A stretch of 64,000 nucleotides of DNA, from the NCBI GenBank assembly GCA_947396885.1, contig OX377202.1:12152001-12216000 (forward strand), read 5' to 3'. Below, piece after piece: positions 34,101 to 46,100 of the stretch. The DNA comes from Heligmosomoides polygyrus polygyrus. Its lineage: Eukaryota > Nematoda > Chromadorea > Rhabditida > Heligmosomidae. A model generated the notes under the pieces. That model did not search any database. It had not been told where the DNA came from and saw nothing but the letters and a program-made list of their open reading frames with translations. The position numbers and the translations under genes were made by a program. Each line of letters opens with the position of its first letter. Positions within the stretch are counted from its first letter, which is position 1.

Positions 34101-37100
34101 TTAGAACAGGATATAAACCATTATTTTCTACAAAAAATGAGAATGTTATAAAACTTCAAGCGAACTGTTCAGTTTTTGAGTAAGTGAATGAAAGCATGAA
34201 AGAAATCGTACTGAAATTTTCAGCCAACAAACTCGTGTTATTAGGTTGTCCGGAAAATTCTCAGCGTTTTGCGTTGCTATCTTTCATTCGTCTATTATCA
34301 AGTAAAAATTCAACTTGTGTTGCGCATTATATTTCTGTTCTTAAAGGGCTTTTTGGAGTATGTCGAAAGAGCAATTCCGAGCGATATTTTATTTCAACTT
34401 CAAACTGGGACAATCTGCATCCGAGACAGCTCGACATATCGATCAAGTGTGGGGCCTAATAGAGTTGGAGAAGGGACTGTGCGCCAGTGCTTCGGTAAAA
34501 TCCGGACTGGGGATTTCAGCCTCGAAGATCATCCCGTAACGGTCGATCTAGAGCAATCCTGGACGACGAGTTGAAGGAATTGGTGGAAGCCGAACCATCC
34601 CAAACAGTTCGCGAAATCACGGACGAGCTGGACGTCAGTAGAACTGCAGTTGCGGATGCTTTGAAACGCCTTGGGAAGGTGAAAAAGCTCGAAAAGTGGG
34701 TGCCCCAAGAGTTGAGTGAGCGGCAAAAATTGTCAGAGATTTGTTCTCCTCACCTTTCACGCAACAAAACAGACCCCTTTTGGAGTTGTGATGAAAAGTA
34801 AAGTTTGTATGATAACAGGAAAAGTTCCGGAGAGTGGTTGCACGCAGATGAACTCCCTAGGCATTTTCCGAAGGCGAACCTCCACCCAAAGAGGTAATGG
34901 TCACTGTGTGGTGGTCAGCGGATGGTGTGATCCATTACAACATTTCGGCGCTAGGCCAAACGATCACAGCAAAGTCCTATTGTAAGGAAAACGACGAAAT
35001 CACCGAAAATCGGGTCAACTTCAGCTAGCATTGGTCAGCAGAAGAGGCCCGATTCTTTTGCACGATAGCGCCCGCCACACGTTTCGCAAATCACCACATG
35101 AACATTAAACGAACTAAGGGTTGAAATTCTGCCTCACCCGTCATATTCTCCAGGATTCTCACCAACGGACTGCCGTCTTTTCAAACACTTTCAGAACTTT
35201 CTCGCTGGTAAAACCTTCACCAGTCAACACCAAGCCAAAACAGCTTTCGTGAATTTTATCGAATCTCGACCACCTAATTCTTTCGTTGATGGAATAAGTC
35301 GACTTGTTCCCATTGGCAAAAGTGTGCTGACTCGAGCGGTGCCTACTTCGACTAACAATAAATGCCATAAGATTTGAGAAAGTTATGTTAGTTCAAAGTG
35401 AAGCACTTAAAACGCGAAAACGCTGAGAATTCCCGGACAACCTAATATGATGTACGCAATCCGGAAAACCCAAAAGGTCCTCAAGATTTGGCAGCATGGA
35501 TCGATATTGGTGAGCTGCATGAGGTCGAACAGGCCCGTAGTTACGAGAAAGAGAAGTGAGGGATTCGTTGGTCATGCAGCCGAGTGCAATGGCTCTGTAG
35601 GGCATGTCAGGTCAGTGCAATTATGGTTGAAGAAGACCTCTACATCGACGCTCGATCTGGTGCGTCAAAATATTGGCGTCTGGACTGGTTGAAAATTTTG
35701 AGCGAAAAAATACTTAATATGAATTCTGGGCTTCCCAGCATTCACTCTGCAAAGACTGCGCATGAAACGCTGTAGAAGCTCAGCCGCACTTTTGAAAGAA
35801 GTCTTCACTTTAACCAGCTGAAATTCGGGCATCTGATTTCCTGGCTTCAGGATATTTGATACTTGGAGTCTCTACATTGCGCACGGTTAGCCAACATATT
35901 TTTGGACTAACTCATTTGCTGAGGACGTAGATATTCGCAGCCAAATTCGGCGACAGGGAGTGTTCATTAGCAAGGTTCACTTGCAGTTTTGACGAATTGC
36001 AATCAACACACAGATGCCCAAAGTGAACTCGAAACGTAAATTTTCTATGTCATTTTCCCTCCTTAAAGATGAGCAGATTGCAAGCTACAATAACAAGTTT
36101 AAACTGAGGATGCTTCCGTTGAAATAAACAAAATCAGTTGAAGCAGCTTCAGACATTTTCCTGCCAAATTTGGTACCAAATGAATTGTCGCAGCCAGGGG
36201 AATGTCATAAGCAGCAAGAAAATACAATTTAATTAGGTTTAAGAATTTTAAAATTCAACTGGGCAGCACTATTTGCGCCTGGGGACATAATTAAGCGAGA
36301 CTCGGCGACGGTGCTGGGTCGGGTCACAGCAATTAGGACCCTCCTTAATTGCGGCACTGGTTTTCAGGCTTCCATCCATTTTTTAACGGCTGTTGCATGC
36401 CCATTGGTAGGTAGGATGATGCTAGGAGCCCTCGTGAATTTTGGTGAGAAAGCCTTTATTTTGAACAAAGTTATCATGATGCGACGCAAAAAACGCGTTT
36501 TTGCGTCGCAAACGTCGTTTGGTTGAATGTTTAGCGACGGTACTGTAGATAGAGTGCCCGAAATCTTAGCACATAATCTAAAACGGCAACTGGTGTATAT
36601 GTCATACCAACCTGCTCAGTTTACGCGTGAGAGCGGGGAGGAGGCTTCATTAACTTTAGCATAATTTATATTTGCAGACCTGAGCACATAGGGGAGATAG
36701 TGCGCCCCTATGTCTGAGGGTTGTATATGAGGGGCTCGAGCATACGTATCCTACCGCGGTTGCTAATCATTACATTACAGTACAAATGTGTTGGAACTAA
36801 TGTCATACTGTAGGAACTTTGCTGTTGTTTATACATTTTTAAAGAATATCTAAAGCTTTAAAGGCCTTTATTGAATTGTTTATTGAAACAATCCTTCTTC
36901 GCGTTCTCACTCACAAAACTGAAAGCCACTTTGGAAAACACTAGTAATTTTCAGAATCAGAAAGTTCCACTGGGTAAGTCAACTGCTGTCTCTGTCACAT
37001 CGAAACGAACTACTTATAAGAACGGAACCACATTCACCCGTGCCGTCTCGGAAGATGTTTACACAAGCTCACAGGTAGGTTAGCTACTGATAAGTATACT

Positions 37101-40100
37101 TTTGCTGGATGTCTCAGAAATCCTCTCTTTCCGTGAAATCTTATGGTCTGATTCTTTGCTAATCTTATAAACACTCTTAGCTTAATACAGCAAGAGCCAA
37201 TATCTGTGTTTAAAATCGCTTCCTTTCGTAGAGGATTCAATTAATTTCAGCTGCCTTCAGCCGGCGTGGGTCACACAGGTTTTGAAACTACCCCACTCAG
37301 CACGGAAATTCTAGTCGACGACGTAAGACGCATTCTTCTTAGAAGAAGCTTTAATAACGCTGCTGTCTAGTAGAGTTAGAGTACTTCCTAAAGGTTTTCC
37401 ACGAATTGATTCAATCTTTAGAACAGGACATATTTTTTGGAGTCGTATACATATATGTATTAGCGTCAGTTTCCGGCTGCGCTAGGAACCCAACCCAATG
37501 AGTGTAGCCCTATGGAGCCTTCCCTATCCAGAGTTGGCGGAGCATCCCCTGGTTTTCACTTTCAGGCATGCGCTTATGAAAGGTTCTCACCTGGCTGATT
37601 AAACGTCCCAACCCAGTGTTGGGCCAAGCAGATATCTGCCCCAAGCTGAATGCAGGTAAAATTTGTGCGCAGTCCTGCTCTGTAGACGGTCCTTCACAAC
37701 CGTTCACATTGCTTAGCTCGTCAATGAAGTGAGAGGGTAAGAGGAAGAATCAAAGGAAGTGAGATTTGGCCTCCGTTTCGCACGGGCCCTTAGACGAAGA
37801 CCAAACAGAAATACTCCTCTGTGCTCATCAATAAGGGAAGGGGAAGAGTTATTTACTATCTAGGATTTGAAGGTATATCTGACTTGGAATCCGCTTGTCG
37901 TTGAAGTATCAGTCTAAGTGCTGGAGTAATATATGATCACGCTTCCAATAGTAATGTACGGCAGCTATATGAATCAAGCCTAATCGAGAAATGTAGATGC
38001 AAAGAAAATGTCAGAAAGCACTTGCTAACCGAACAGAGAAGGAAGGCCGACCACAGATTAGCGTTTAACCTGGAATTTTATGTCACTCGTTTTCCAGATG
38101 AATATTTCGTTATACGATCGAAAAGTAGCTAGGTGCAAAACACTTTCAAGCGATAACAAACATTTTACTCATTGGCTAACTCACTGTGGTCATAGCAGCC
38201 TTCCACTCCAGAGAAGTGGCTAGCTGAGAACGCTATGGAAACTTAGGGCTGGCTCTAGTCGAAAATTCAAACTTCGTTTCTAGCTGAGATTTAAATCGAG
38301 GTTGGTGTTCTGGTTGACATATTAGTCCAGCTAGCGCCACCACAAGTGGAACATACAGTACGAGGCAGCGTATACAGAAATGAAATCAAAGCAGGTACTG
38401 ACAACAGTGATTTTACAAAGAAGGAGAACAACCACAACCTTTGCATGCATTTATAGTAAGATAAAATGAGAGAAAACAGAGAATATTCAACGATTTGGCC
38501 ACACATTTCACTAACCGAATCAAGCGTGCATTTGCTTTTCGAAATAGGAGACATGTGAGATCAGTTTTGTTTTCTATCTTTATTTTTGAATAATTGCTGC
38601 CAATTAAGAAAAACATAACATTTAGGTGGAGGGATCAGGTGCCCTATTTAGCGAGGAGTCGACGTCTTCTCCCATATCGCTCGAGGTGAGAGAGTAGCGG
38701 ATACATATATTAGCTGCTTCTTGATTTCTTAACAAGCATATTTTATAATGTAGGTAAATACATAAGTAAATACGTATCTAGATTAGTCGGTTGGAGGTGA
38801 TGGCTAACTTGAGCTCAATTCGTACCATGGTCAACTTTGTAGACGATCTTTTTTCTCCATTGGGTCGAATTTTGCTCCAATGTTAGCTCTCACCTTAAAG
38901 CCATACACCTGGGCAGTCTGCACGATTTTATAACGCTGTCTTCTTTTACAATAAACTTCCGTGTTTGCAGGAGGTTTCCGTCTCCATAACAGTTTGTTAA
39001 TTCAGATGGTCGAGGAGCACGAAACTACTCACAATGTTCATGAGGAAACAGCTACTTTGCTTTCAGAAACAAAGGAACCTGGGGTAACGCTTGTTATTGT
39101 TCGTATCTCTCTTGAATGGCAAGCCTCTGCCGCTGCAATGGACATATTATCTGCAGCAGTAAGATAATATGTCCATTGCACAGTCGTTCAATAGCACAGT
39201 CGTTCTCTTACAGTCGACTAAGAAAGGTAATTTCGGATTGCGGGTGTAGAAAATGAAACAAATCATGCTACCGCTAGTCACGAGTGAATCAATCACCTTA
39301 GAGAAGGCTCTACAGAAATAGCCTGCTTGATTCTACAGTCTTTCAATCCTTTATTTAGTCTATTCATACCAAATAGTTGTAGTCGTTTAGTATCTTTTAG
39401 TGGCTGATTCTATAGAAGAATAGATCCTTATATTGTTCGGAACGTCCCAGAAATAAGGTTTTCACCAGGCCTAACCGCATAATGATATAAGGCCTCGTTT
39501 ATACTTCGATGCCGAGCGACGCGATGGCTACGCATTGAGGCCAAATTGATTGATCGCGTCGACGCCAGCCAGCTGGAATGAATCGCGTGAACCCGCGACC
39601 GATCGCGATGGCGCGATACGGCTGATCTCGGTGGATTGGAGCGCGGTATTGCTGCTCCAACTGATTTTCGCAGTGTGGACTCGTACCTCTCCGTAGTATG
39701 TAATCGTGCGTAAAGTTCGAAATCGTGCGTAATCGCATTGCCACGTCGCCGGCTGTTAGGAGTGCTCATCGTCGTCAGAAACAGCGCGATGTGATGGGAC
39801 GTGTCGCTCCATCTGAACTACGTCGCCCGGCGATGGAAGTATAAAAGGGACATGCTCAACTACGAGGCTGTCCAATGATTCCTGTCCGAAAATTTTCAAA
39901 ATTCTATAATTTTCCTTAGAAGTGTTATAATATCAGGCAAGTGTAAAAACCCTGGACAACCTTCTAGAACTTCTAGAACTTCTAGAACTTCTAGAAGGTT
40001 CTCCAGAGTTCCACGCTAGGGGTATATAAGGCGCAGTCGCCGCGTCTAGCAACCAGTACAAGCTAAAATGGACCAAGGTCGAATTCGTATGTTCGTGTAC

Positions 40101-43100
40101 TACGAGTGGCTGCTGGGCAACGACACGGGCACCGCGGTCGCCAACATCTGCAGAGCGTGCAAGGAGGATGCAGTGTCCCAACGCACAGTCAGGCGCTGGT
40201 TCAATCGTTTCGAGAGCGGCGACACGAGCTTCGAGGACAGGGAACACGCGCTGAAGATCATGCTCTGCTGCTGGTGGAACGCCAAGCGCATGCTGTACTT
40301 CGAGCTGCTCCCGCAAGGCAGGACGGTCACCGCCTCCATATACACAGATCAGCTCGAGAAACTAGCCGCCGCCATTCGAGAAAAGCGTCCCCGACGGGCC
40401 TCGGTCCACCTGCTGCACGACAACGCGCGCCCCCACGTGGCGAAGGAGACCCAACAGAAGTTGGCGACGCTCGGCTGGGAGACGGTTGTCCATCTGCCGT
40501 ATTCCCAGACCTCGCCCCCTCCGACTACCACTTGTTCCGCCCGCTGAAGCACCATTTGGCCGGAAGAAAATTCACCAACTATGACTCCTCAAATCCGACA
40601 TCGCGGACTTCTTCGAGTCGCAGCCTCGAGTTCTGGGCGACCTGCCCAATCGATGGGCCACTGTTGTTGATAACTGTGGTGATTATATTGTTGATTAAAC
40701 TTGTTTTTCAATAAAGTTGAAAAAATTAAAAATGGTGAAATTTTCGGACAGGAATTATTGGACAGCCTGGTATTTGCTATGATCTCCTCCCATTATCTGG
40801 GATTTCTTTGCAATGGATGTCAACCGTATCGTGAAGAGTTCGAGGCTTTCCGCACCGTATTCTTACGAATGCAATCTTTGCAAAGCCTTCTCACGAGATC
40901 TTCAGGCGAGAGTCAGTGCGAGAGGAGAAATTGTAAGGTCTTTGAAGAGGGCAATTACTTCCGTGGGATGAGGTGTGCGGTCTATAGAGTGATCGGTATG
41001 TTTCGTGAATATATGCGGGACAGCGAAACCCTCTGAAAGAGCGGATGAGTACATAAGAACTCTGTGTCACTCTCAGAGTTTATGGGCATTTTTGAAGCGA
41101 ACAACTCTGAAACATATGTGTGACCCTCAATTGCCGCTGTCCATCCTCCACGCGAATCTGGCCGACCCGTTGGAGAAGTATGTCAACGATCTGGGAATCA
41201 CCGATCAACGACAAGGAGGAAACAAAGTTTGCAATGAGTCTTATCGATCTATGGAACGATCAATGTCACCGCTGAACACCATCGTGGCACATAAATGACT
41301 AGTCACATCCCGACCATGTATGATGAGTCCGAGCGCTCTGAACCTTATTCTTGTCAGTCAGTCTGTGCACTTCGACAATACGCTCATCGTTACTTAACAG
41401 AAGTGGAGAACGTGATTTCCAGAAGCAATTAATTAATTATCAATGTAGTAGACTCCAGTAAGAATACCCATTTAACAAAGAAGCAGGACAGCCAAATTAT
41501 CACCGAAAGTCATGCAGGACAAAATTAACACTACTAGACTTTCTAAACCGAGTTCCATCAAGCAGCTTCCATCTACAGGGAACTTTCTTACGATGGAGAA
41601 TGCCGTATATTGTAACAATTGAAGAACCCTTTGCCCTGAATAACATTCATTGTGGATTGAGCATTTGTTATTGAAAGGACACTAACTGAGCTTTTCCTTC
41701 TATTTCTATATTTCAAGCTTGCTGGAGTGGCACAAGAGATGGCGACGACAACTGTCGTCGAGACCTCATCAAAAGAAACGAAAGTGGAGGAACCTGGTCA
41801 ACGAGAACAAGAGGTACAGAACAATGAGCGATCTCCCTATCGTAATTTTAATACTTTTCGAATTTTTTTAGCTTCTCCGTGTACTTTACCGCCTTAAACA
41901 CGCCGCTCACAATAAAGAAATCCTAAACGGTGTATTTGGAATAACAAATAGGAATTTCCTTTTGTTGCTAACGGTTTTTCTTAGTTGTAGCGTCAGTTTC
42001 CTCGCGCAGATACTGTTTTTAGAAAGCATCTCTATTTCTTTTCTTTAGAAAAGCGTGGAACGCGAAAGCAGCCTTGACGACGCCGTGTCGGAGGAAAATA
42101 TGGAGACCAGTAATGAAGAACCAGTAGGTTTTGTAATGTTGAGTGAGGGAATGCCTAACATCCGAAACTCCATCCCTGATATTCTCCACCCAAAAATTAA
42201 TCACACTAGCAATTTCCAACTTCTCTCTTCTTGAAACCTCGGCATGGTGAGTTCATATGTGTCAGTATTTTATGCAACAGAGGTTTGTAGGTGGATCTTT
42301 ATTGGCGGCCTGACGTTTCGACTTTCCGTCGCCTTCAGAGGCCTAAAAGTGGAGCACAGGTTTGTGTTTGCGCTCTACCCCACCAAGCTCCTCAACTCCT
42401 CTCGACATTTTCGACCCACCCCTAGAATCACTACGGATAGCCCAAAAAAAAGAAGACGAACTCACACATGTGATTCACCGCAGGGCTGACGATCGCCCTC
42501 GTTAAGTAACCAGTAGAGGCGATTGAGACACACTGAGTAGGAACTGTCGCCGACCGGTCACTTAGAGTTCACAATGAGGTACAAACGGCGAGTGGCAGAG
42601 TGGCACTCATGTCGGTTGTTCATTACTGGATTTCTTGAGGAAATCCAGAACGCCTCCAACGCCTTCCTAGCCGAGAGCTCTCCCTCAACGGCCAGAATAC
42701 TACACTTCACCTCATAGTCGTTCCCGTTATGCAAATCCATTCCATGCTTATCAAGTGTACTAGTTAGCAATCCACGCCTTTTGCTGGCTAGATGTTCCTT
42801 CGTGCGTATTGCCAGAGCCCTTCCCGTTTCCCCAATATATTCAGCGTTACAGGCCAAGCACTCTATCTTATAAATTGCTCCGATCTTTGAGCAATCCCCC
42901 AAACGGCCACCTGGAAAAGTAACGCAGTAACCGGAGCTCGCAGTCTGCTTTATGAGCAGGGTGGAACAACCGGTGCTTGATCGTTCACCGCTAATGTACT
43001 GTAGATGCATAGGTAATTGCTGCATTGTACCATCAACACAGTTGGAAATGGATGAGTGTTTCAGGCTGTTGAATCAGCAATCTGAGTACATTAGACTTAC

Positions 43101-46100
43101 TACAGAAAATCCCAAAAAACGGTTGGCTTCCGTATCTCAACACTCTGGCCAAGGTGTCTAATGGAGCAGTTAGCGTGAAATGGTACCGTAATCCAAGCTC
43201 CAAGAGCATCTTGATTCACGACAGGTCTGCGCACCCCACTGCTGTGAAACGAGCTGTAAGAAGAAAGAAGCAAGTTCCGAACAGCAGCAAGAATGTGCAC
43301 AGGCCCAGATGAACGACAAGAATCTCTGCGGCTAGAATTGGCTATGATAAACAGTGCCTATCGGGGAACTGCGTTACTTGTCCAGGTGGCCTTTTGGAGG
43401 ATTGCTCAAAGATAGATGAGACAGGCGTTATAGGCCAAGCACTCATGAGATAAAGTGCTTGGCCTGTAACGCTAAATATATTGGGGAAACGGGAAGGGCT
43501 CTGGAAACGGGAAGGCTACGCATGAAGGAGCATCTAGCCACCAAAAGGCGTGGATTGCTAACTAGTCTACTTGGTAAGCCTAGAATGGATGTGGATAACG
43601 GGAACGACTATGAGGTGAGGTGTAGTATTCTGGCCGTTGAGAGAGAGAGAGATCTCGGCTAGGAAGACGTTGGAGGCGTTCTCGATTTCCTCAAGAAATC
43701 CAGTAATGAACAACCGAAATGAGTGACACTCTGCTACGAGTGACCACTCGCCGTTTGTACCTCATTGTGAACTCTAAGTGACCGGTCGGGGACAGCTCCT
43801 ACTCAGTGTGTCTCATCTCCTCTACCGGTTACTTAATGAGCGCGATCGTCAGCCCTGCGGTGGATCATATGCTTGAGTTCGTTTTCTTCGTTTGGGCTAT
43901 CCGTAGTGATTCTAGGGGTGGGTCGAAAATGTCTAGAGTAGTTGAGGCGCTTGGTGGGGTAGAGCGCAAACATAAACCTGTGCTCCACTTTTAGGCCTCT
44001 GAATACGACGGAAAGTAGAAACGTCAGGCCGCCAATAAAGATCCACATACAAACCTCGTGTGGCACAAAATACTGACACATAACTAGCAATGTTTCCCAA
44101 GTGCTATGCAATATTTTTCGACTGTTATGGAGAAGAATTAGGAATTACTTTCATCGTACAAAAGCTCGGTCTTACATGTCGTGCCCACATCCATTTTGCA
44201 ATCCTATCCCGGAAATCTGTTTCTGCTCTTTCGTTTGGCGTCTTTTAGCTTTGTTGTCAATTGCATTTCTTGTGAATCATTAGCGACTTTGCTCCTAATG
44301 CTGAACAGTAAAGTGAATAAATAAAATGTATTAAAAGCCAATCTTGAAGCTTTTATTGGTTCCAGGCGTAACGACTGTGGTAGCGTTGTGATAGTTGATC
44401 GCAGCGCGGTACAAGAACGCGGGCGCTGCGTAATGTTAACGAACGCGCCGCTGCCTGAATGACGTTGGATGAAGCTTCTGGGCGACGAAAGCATTTGCGT
44501 CTGCGGCGGAGAGCATATAGCCCGTGCGTTAAAGGCCTTCGCACACTTTTGCGGCAAGCGGCGAGTCACGGGCGGCAGAACTCTTGGAGCGCGCCGCTCG
44601 CGCACTCTCGATTCTTGCTGGCAGCAATCGGCGGCGGCAGCCGGCAGAGGCACTGTACTATTTCTACTCGGTCCTACTGTTGCTATTCGCCCTCCCGCCT
44701 TCTGTTTGCACTCTAGCCGATCCCTGCCGCCGTTGGCTAGAGCGCAGACAGAAAGGACGCTGCAGCGGTCAGCGGCGGCGACAATAATGATGTGAATCGT
44801 TATTGCCGCTGCCGCACTTGCGGCGTCGCCGCCATCGTCCAACATCTTGCCGCAGCTGTGTGCGGCTAAGGCACGGCAGCGCATCGCTCGCCGCCTGCTC
44901 TGCGTCCCCGCCCTATGGTTAAGAATATAGCCACCACTTTGCCGCAGAAGTGCGCTGAGGATTTATGGCGCATTAATTTTTGCACATCAGCCCGCTTCTA
45001 CGACCTAGTACATGCAGCGACTTTCACCCAACGTCCGCGTGTGTCCCGCTCCGTGCTGCGCAACAGCCTTCCTACCCCGCGCGGCGATAAAATGGCGCGA
45101 CTCTGTTTCAGTCTCCGTGCATAGAACGTTTTTAAGCTTTGCCAAGTAAGCAGACGAATAGGAGATGGAGCGCAATTGAAAATAGCCAGCTTTCTTTCAG
45201 GAAACAGGCTTGCCGCCCCTTCACTCCCTTTTTGCGAAAGAAATGTTTTTTGGCGCACAGAGTTTTTTTGCGACATGTAGTCTTCTGTTTCTTCTAAGTC
45301 CAGGTGCAGAGATTGGATACTGAGGCCAACTCAGCAGTTCCAACATTCCACCATTTGAGCTGTGCTAAATTTCTGTGTTTGCGACTTATGCTAAAGTTCG
45401 ACTTAACTTTGGCCTTCCTACCATTTCAGGGCCGACAAGAACCAGAAGCCGATGCCACAAAGTCGACCACCTCTCTGCAGAGCCACATATTTATAAAGGA
45501 AGAGACACCTAAACGGGATACGTTTGACAAAGGCATTGATAAAACGAAGCAAGGAGATTTGAAGCAGGTCCAGAAGAAATCTAGGAAGCAAGAAGACGCT
45601 AGAACAAAGCAAGTTGCCACATATATCAAGGATTCAATTAAGAACCAGGAAGTACTCACGGTGGAACCCAAGGACGAAAAAACAGAGAGTCAAAAAGTGA
45701 AGGAGGAAGAAGCAAAAGACAAGGAAACCGATTTGACGGCGAACGTGGAGGACTCAAAGGTGCTTATGGAGACCACCTCGGCCGTTCTAGTCACTTCCCC
45801 GTCCGTGCCGATAAAAGAGGCTGTGGTAAGTTAAGAGCACTATTCTCTAGAGCTTTGAGATTCAGTAACTCGTATCCATCGATCTCGTAAAAATATGTGA
45901 CCAGCCCAACGGTGTTTTCACTTCTTCATGCACTGCAACGGGTCTATTAACCGCTACTTCTTCCTTAAGCTTGAACTTCATAACAGAAGCTGCCTTTGCT
46001 GGCGCAGTTCCATCTGCAGAAGACATATTTCCAATGCACGGTGAGTGAGTCGACTGCATTTAAGAAGATATAGCCTTTTTCGACTGGACAAACTTTAGCT

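Larger units (their letters stand above)
31669..36545. mobile_element. 4.9 kb element with 1.1 kb inverted arms, TA flanks
   Basis: The arms are 31669-32763 and 35448-36545. They are inverted and differ only at scattered bases by eye. The outer ends read CAGTACCGCCGCTAAACATT and CAGTACCGTCGCTAAACATT (one difference), each directly flanked by TA, as in Tc1/mariner-type insertion. Near the ends is a GACGCAAAAACGCGTTTT palindrome. Each arm contains the same short open frames, which are therefore duplicates, not genes. The 2.7 kb centre has no transposase of its own. Instead it holds a TGGACAC-family element and two mariners, one of which (34241-35445) abuts the inner edge of the right arm. Confidence 0.8.
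39863..40770 (+). mobile_element. Internally deleted mariner with heat-shock-like promoter
   Basis: The ends read CGAGGCTGTCCAATGATTCC and, inverted, CCAGGCTGTCCAATAATTCC, continuing TGTCCGAAAATTT on both sides, each flanked by TA (39861-39862, 40771-40772). At 908 bp it is shorter than a full mariner because the middle of the transposase gene is gone. The 200 bp between left end and start codon contain a heat-shock-element array and a TATA box, annotated separately. Confidence 0.85.

Noticed and set aside
41310..41345. TGATGAGTCCGAGCGCTCTGAA resemblance (first 20 bases considered) to a hammerhead core
   Set aside because: No closing stem I and the GAAA is missing; no Penelope sequence beside it.
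44204..44884. 226-codon minus-strand open frame
   Set aside because: It lies across MITE family B and is open on several frames because the DNA is CG-rich; no domain or splice context.
45862..46059. Minus-strand frame with KFKLKEEVAVNRPVAVHEE after TTCTGCAG
   Set aside because: It looks like coding sequence, but lies next to an RTE fragment on the same strand and no second exon was found; left out of the gene list.
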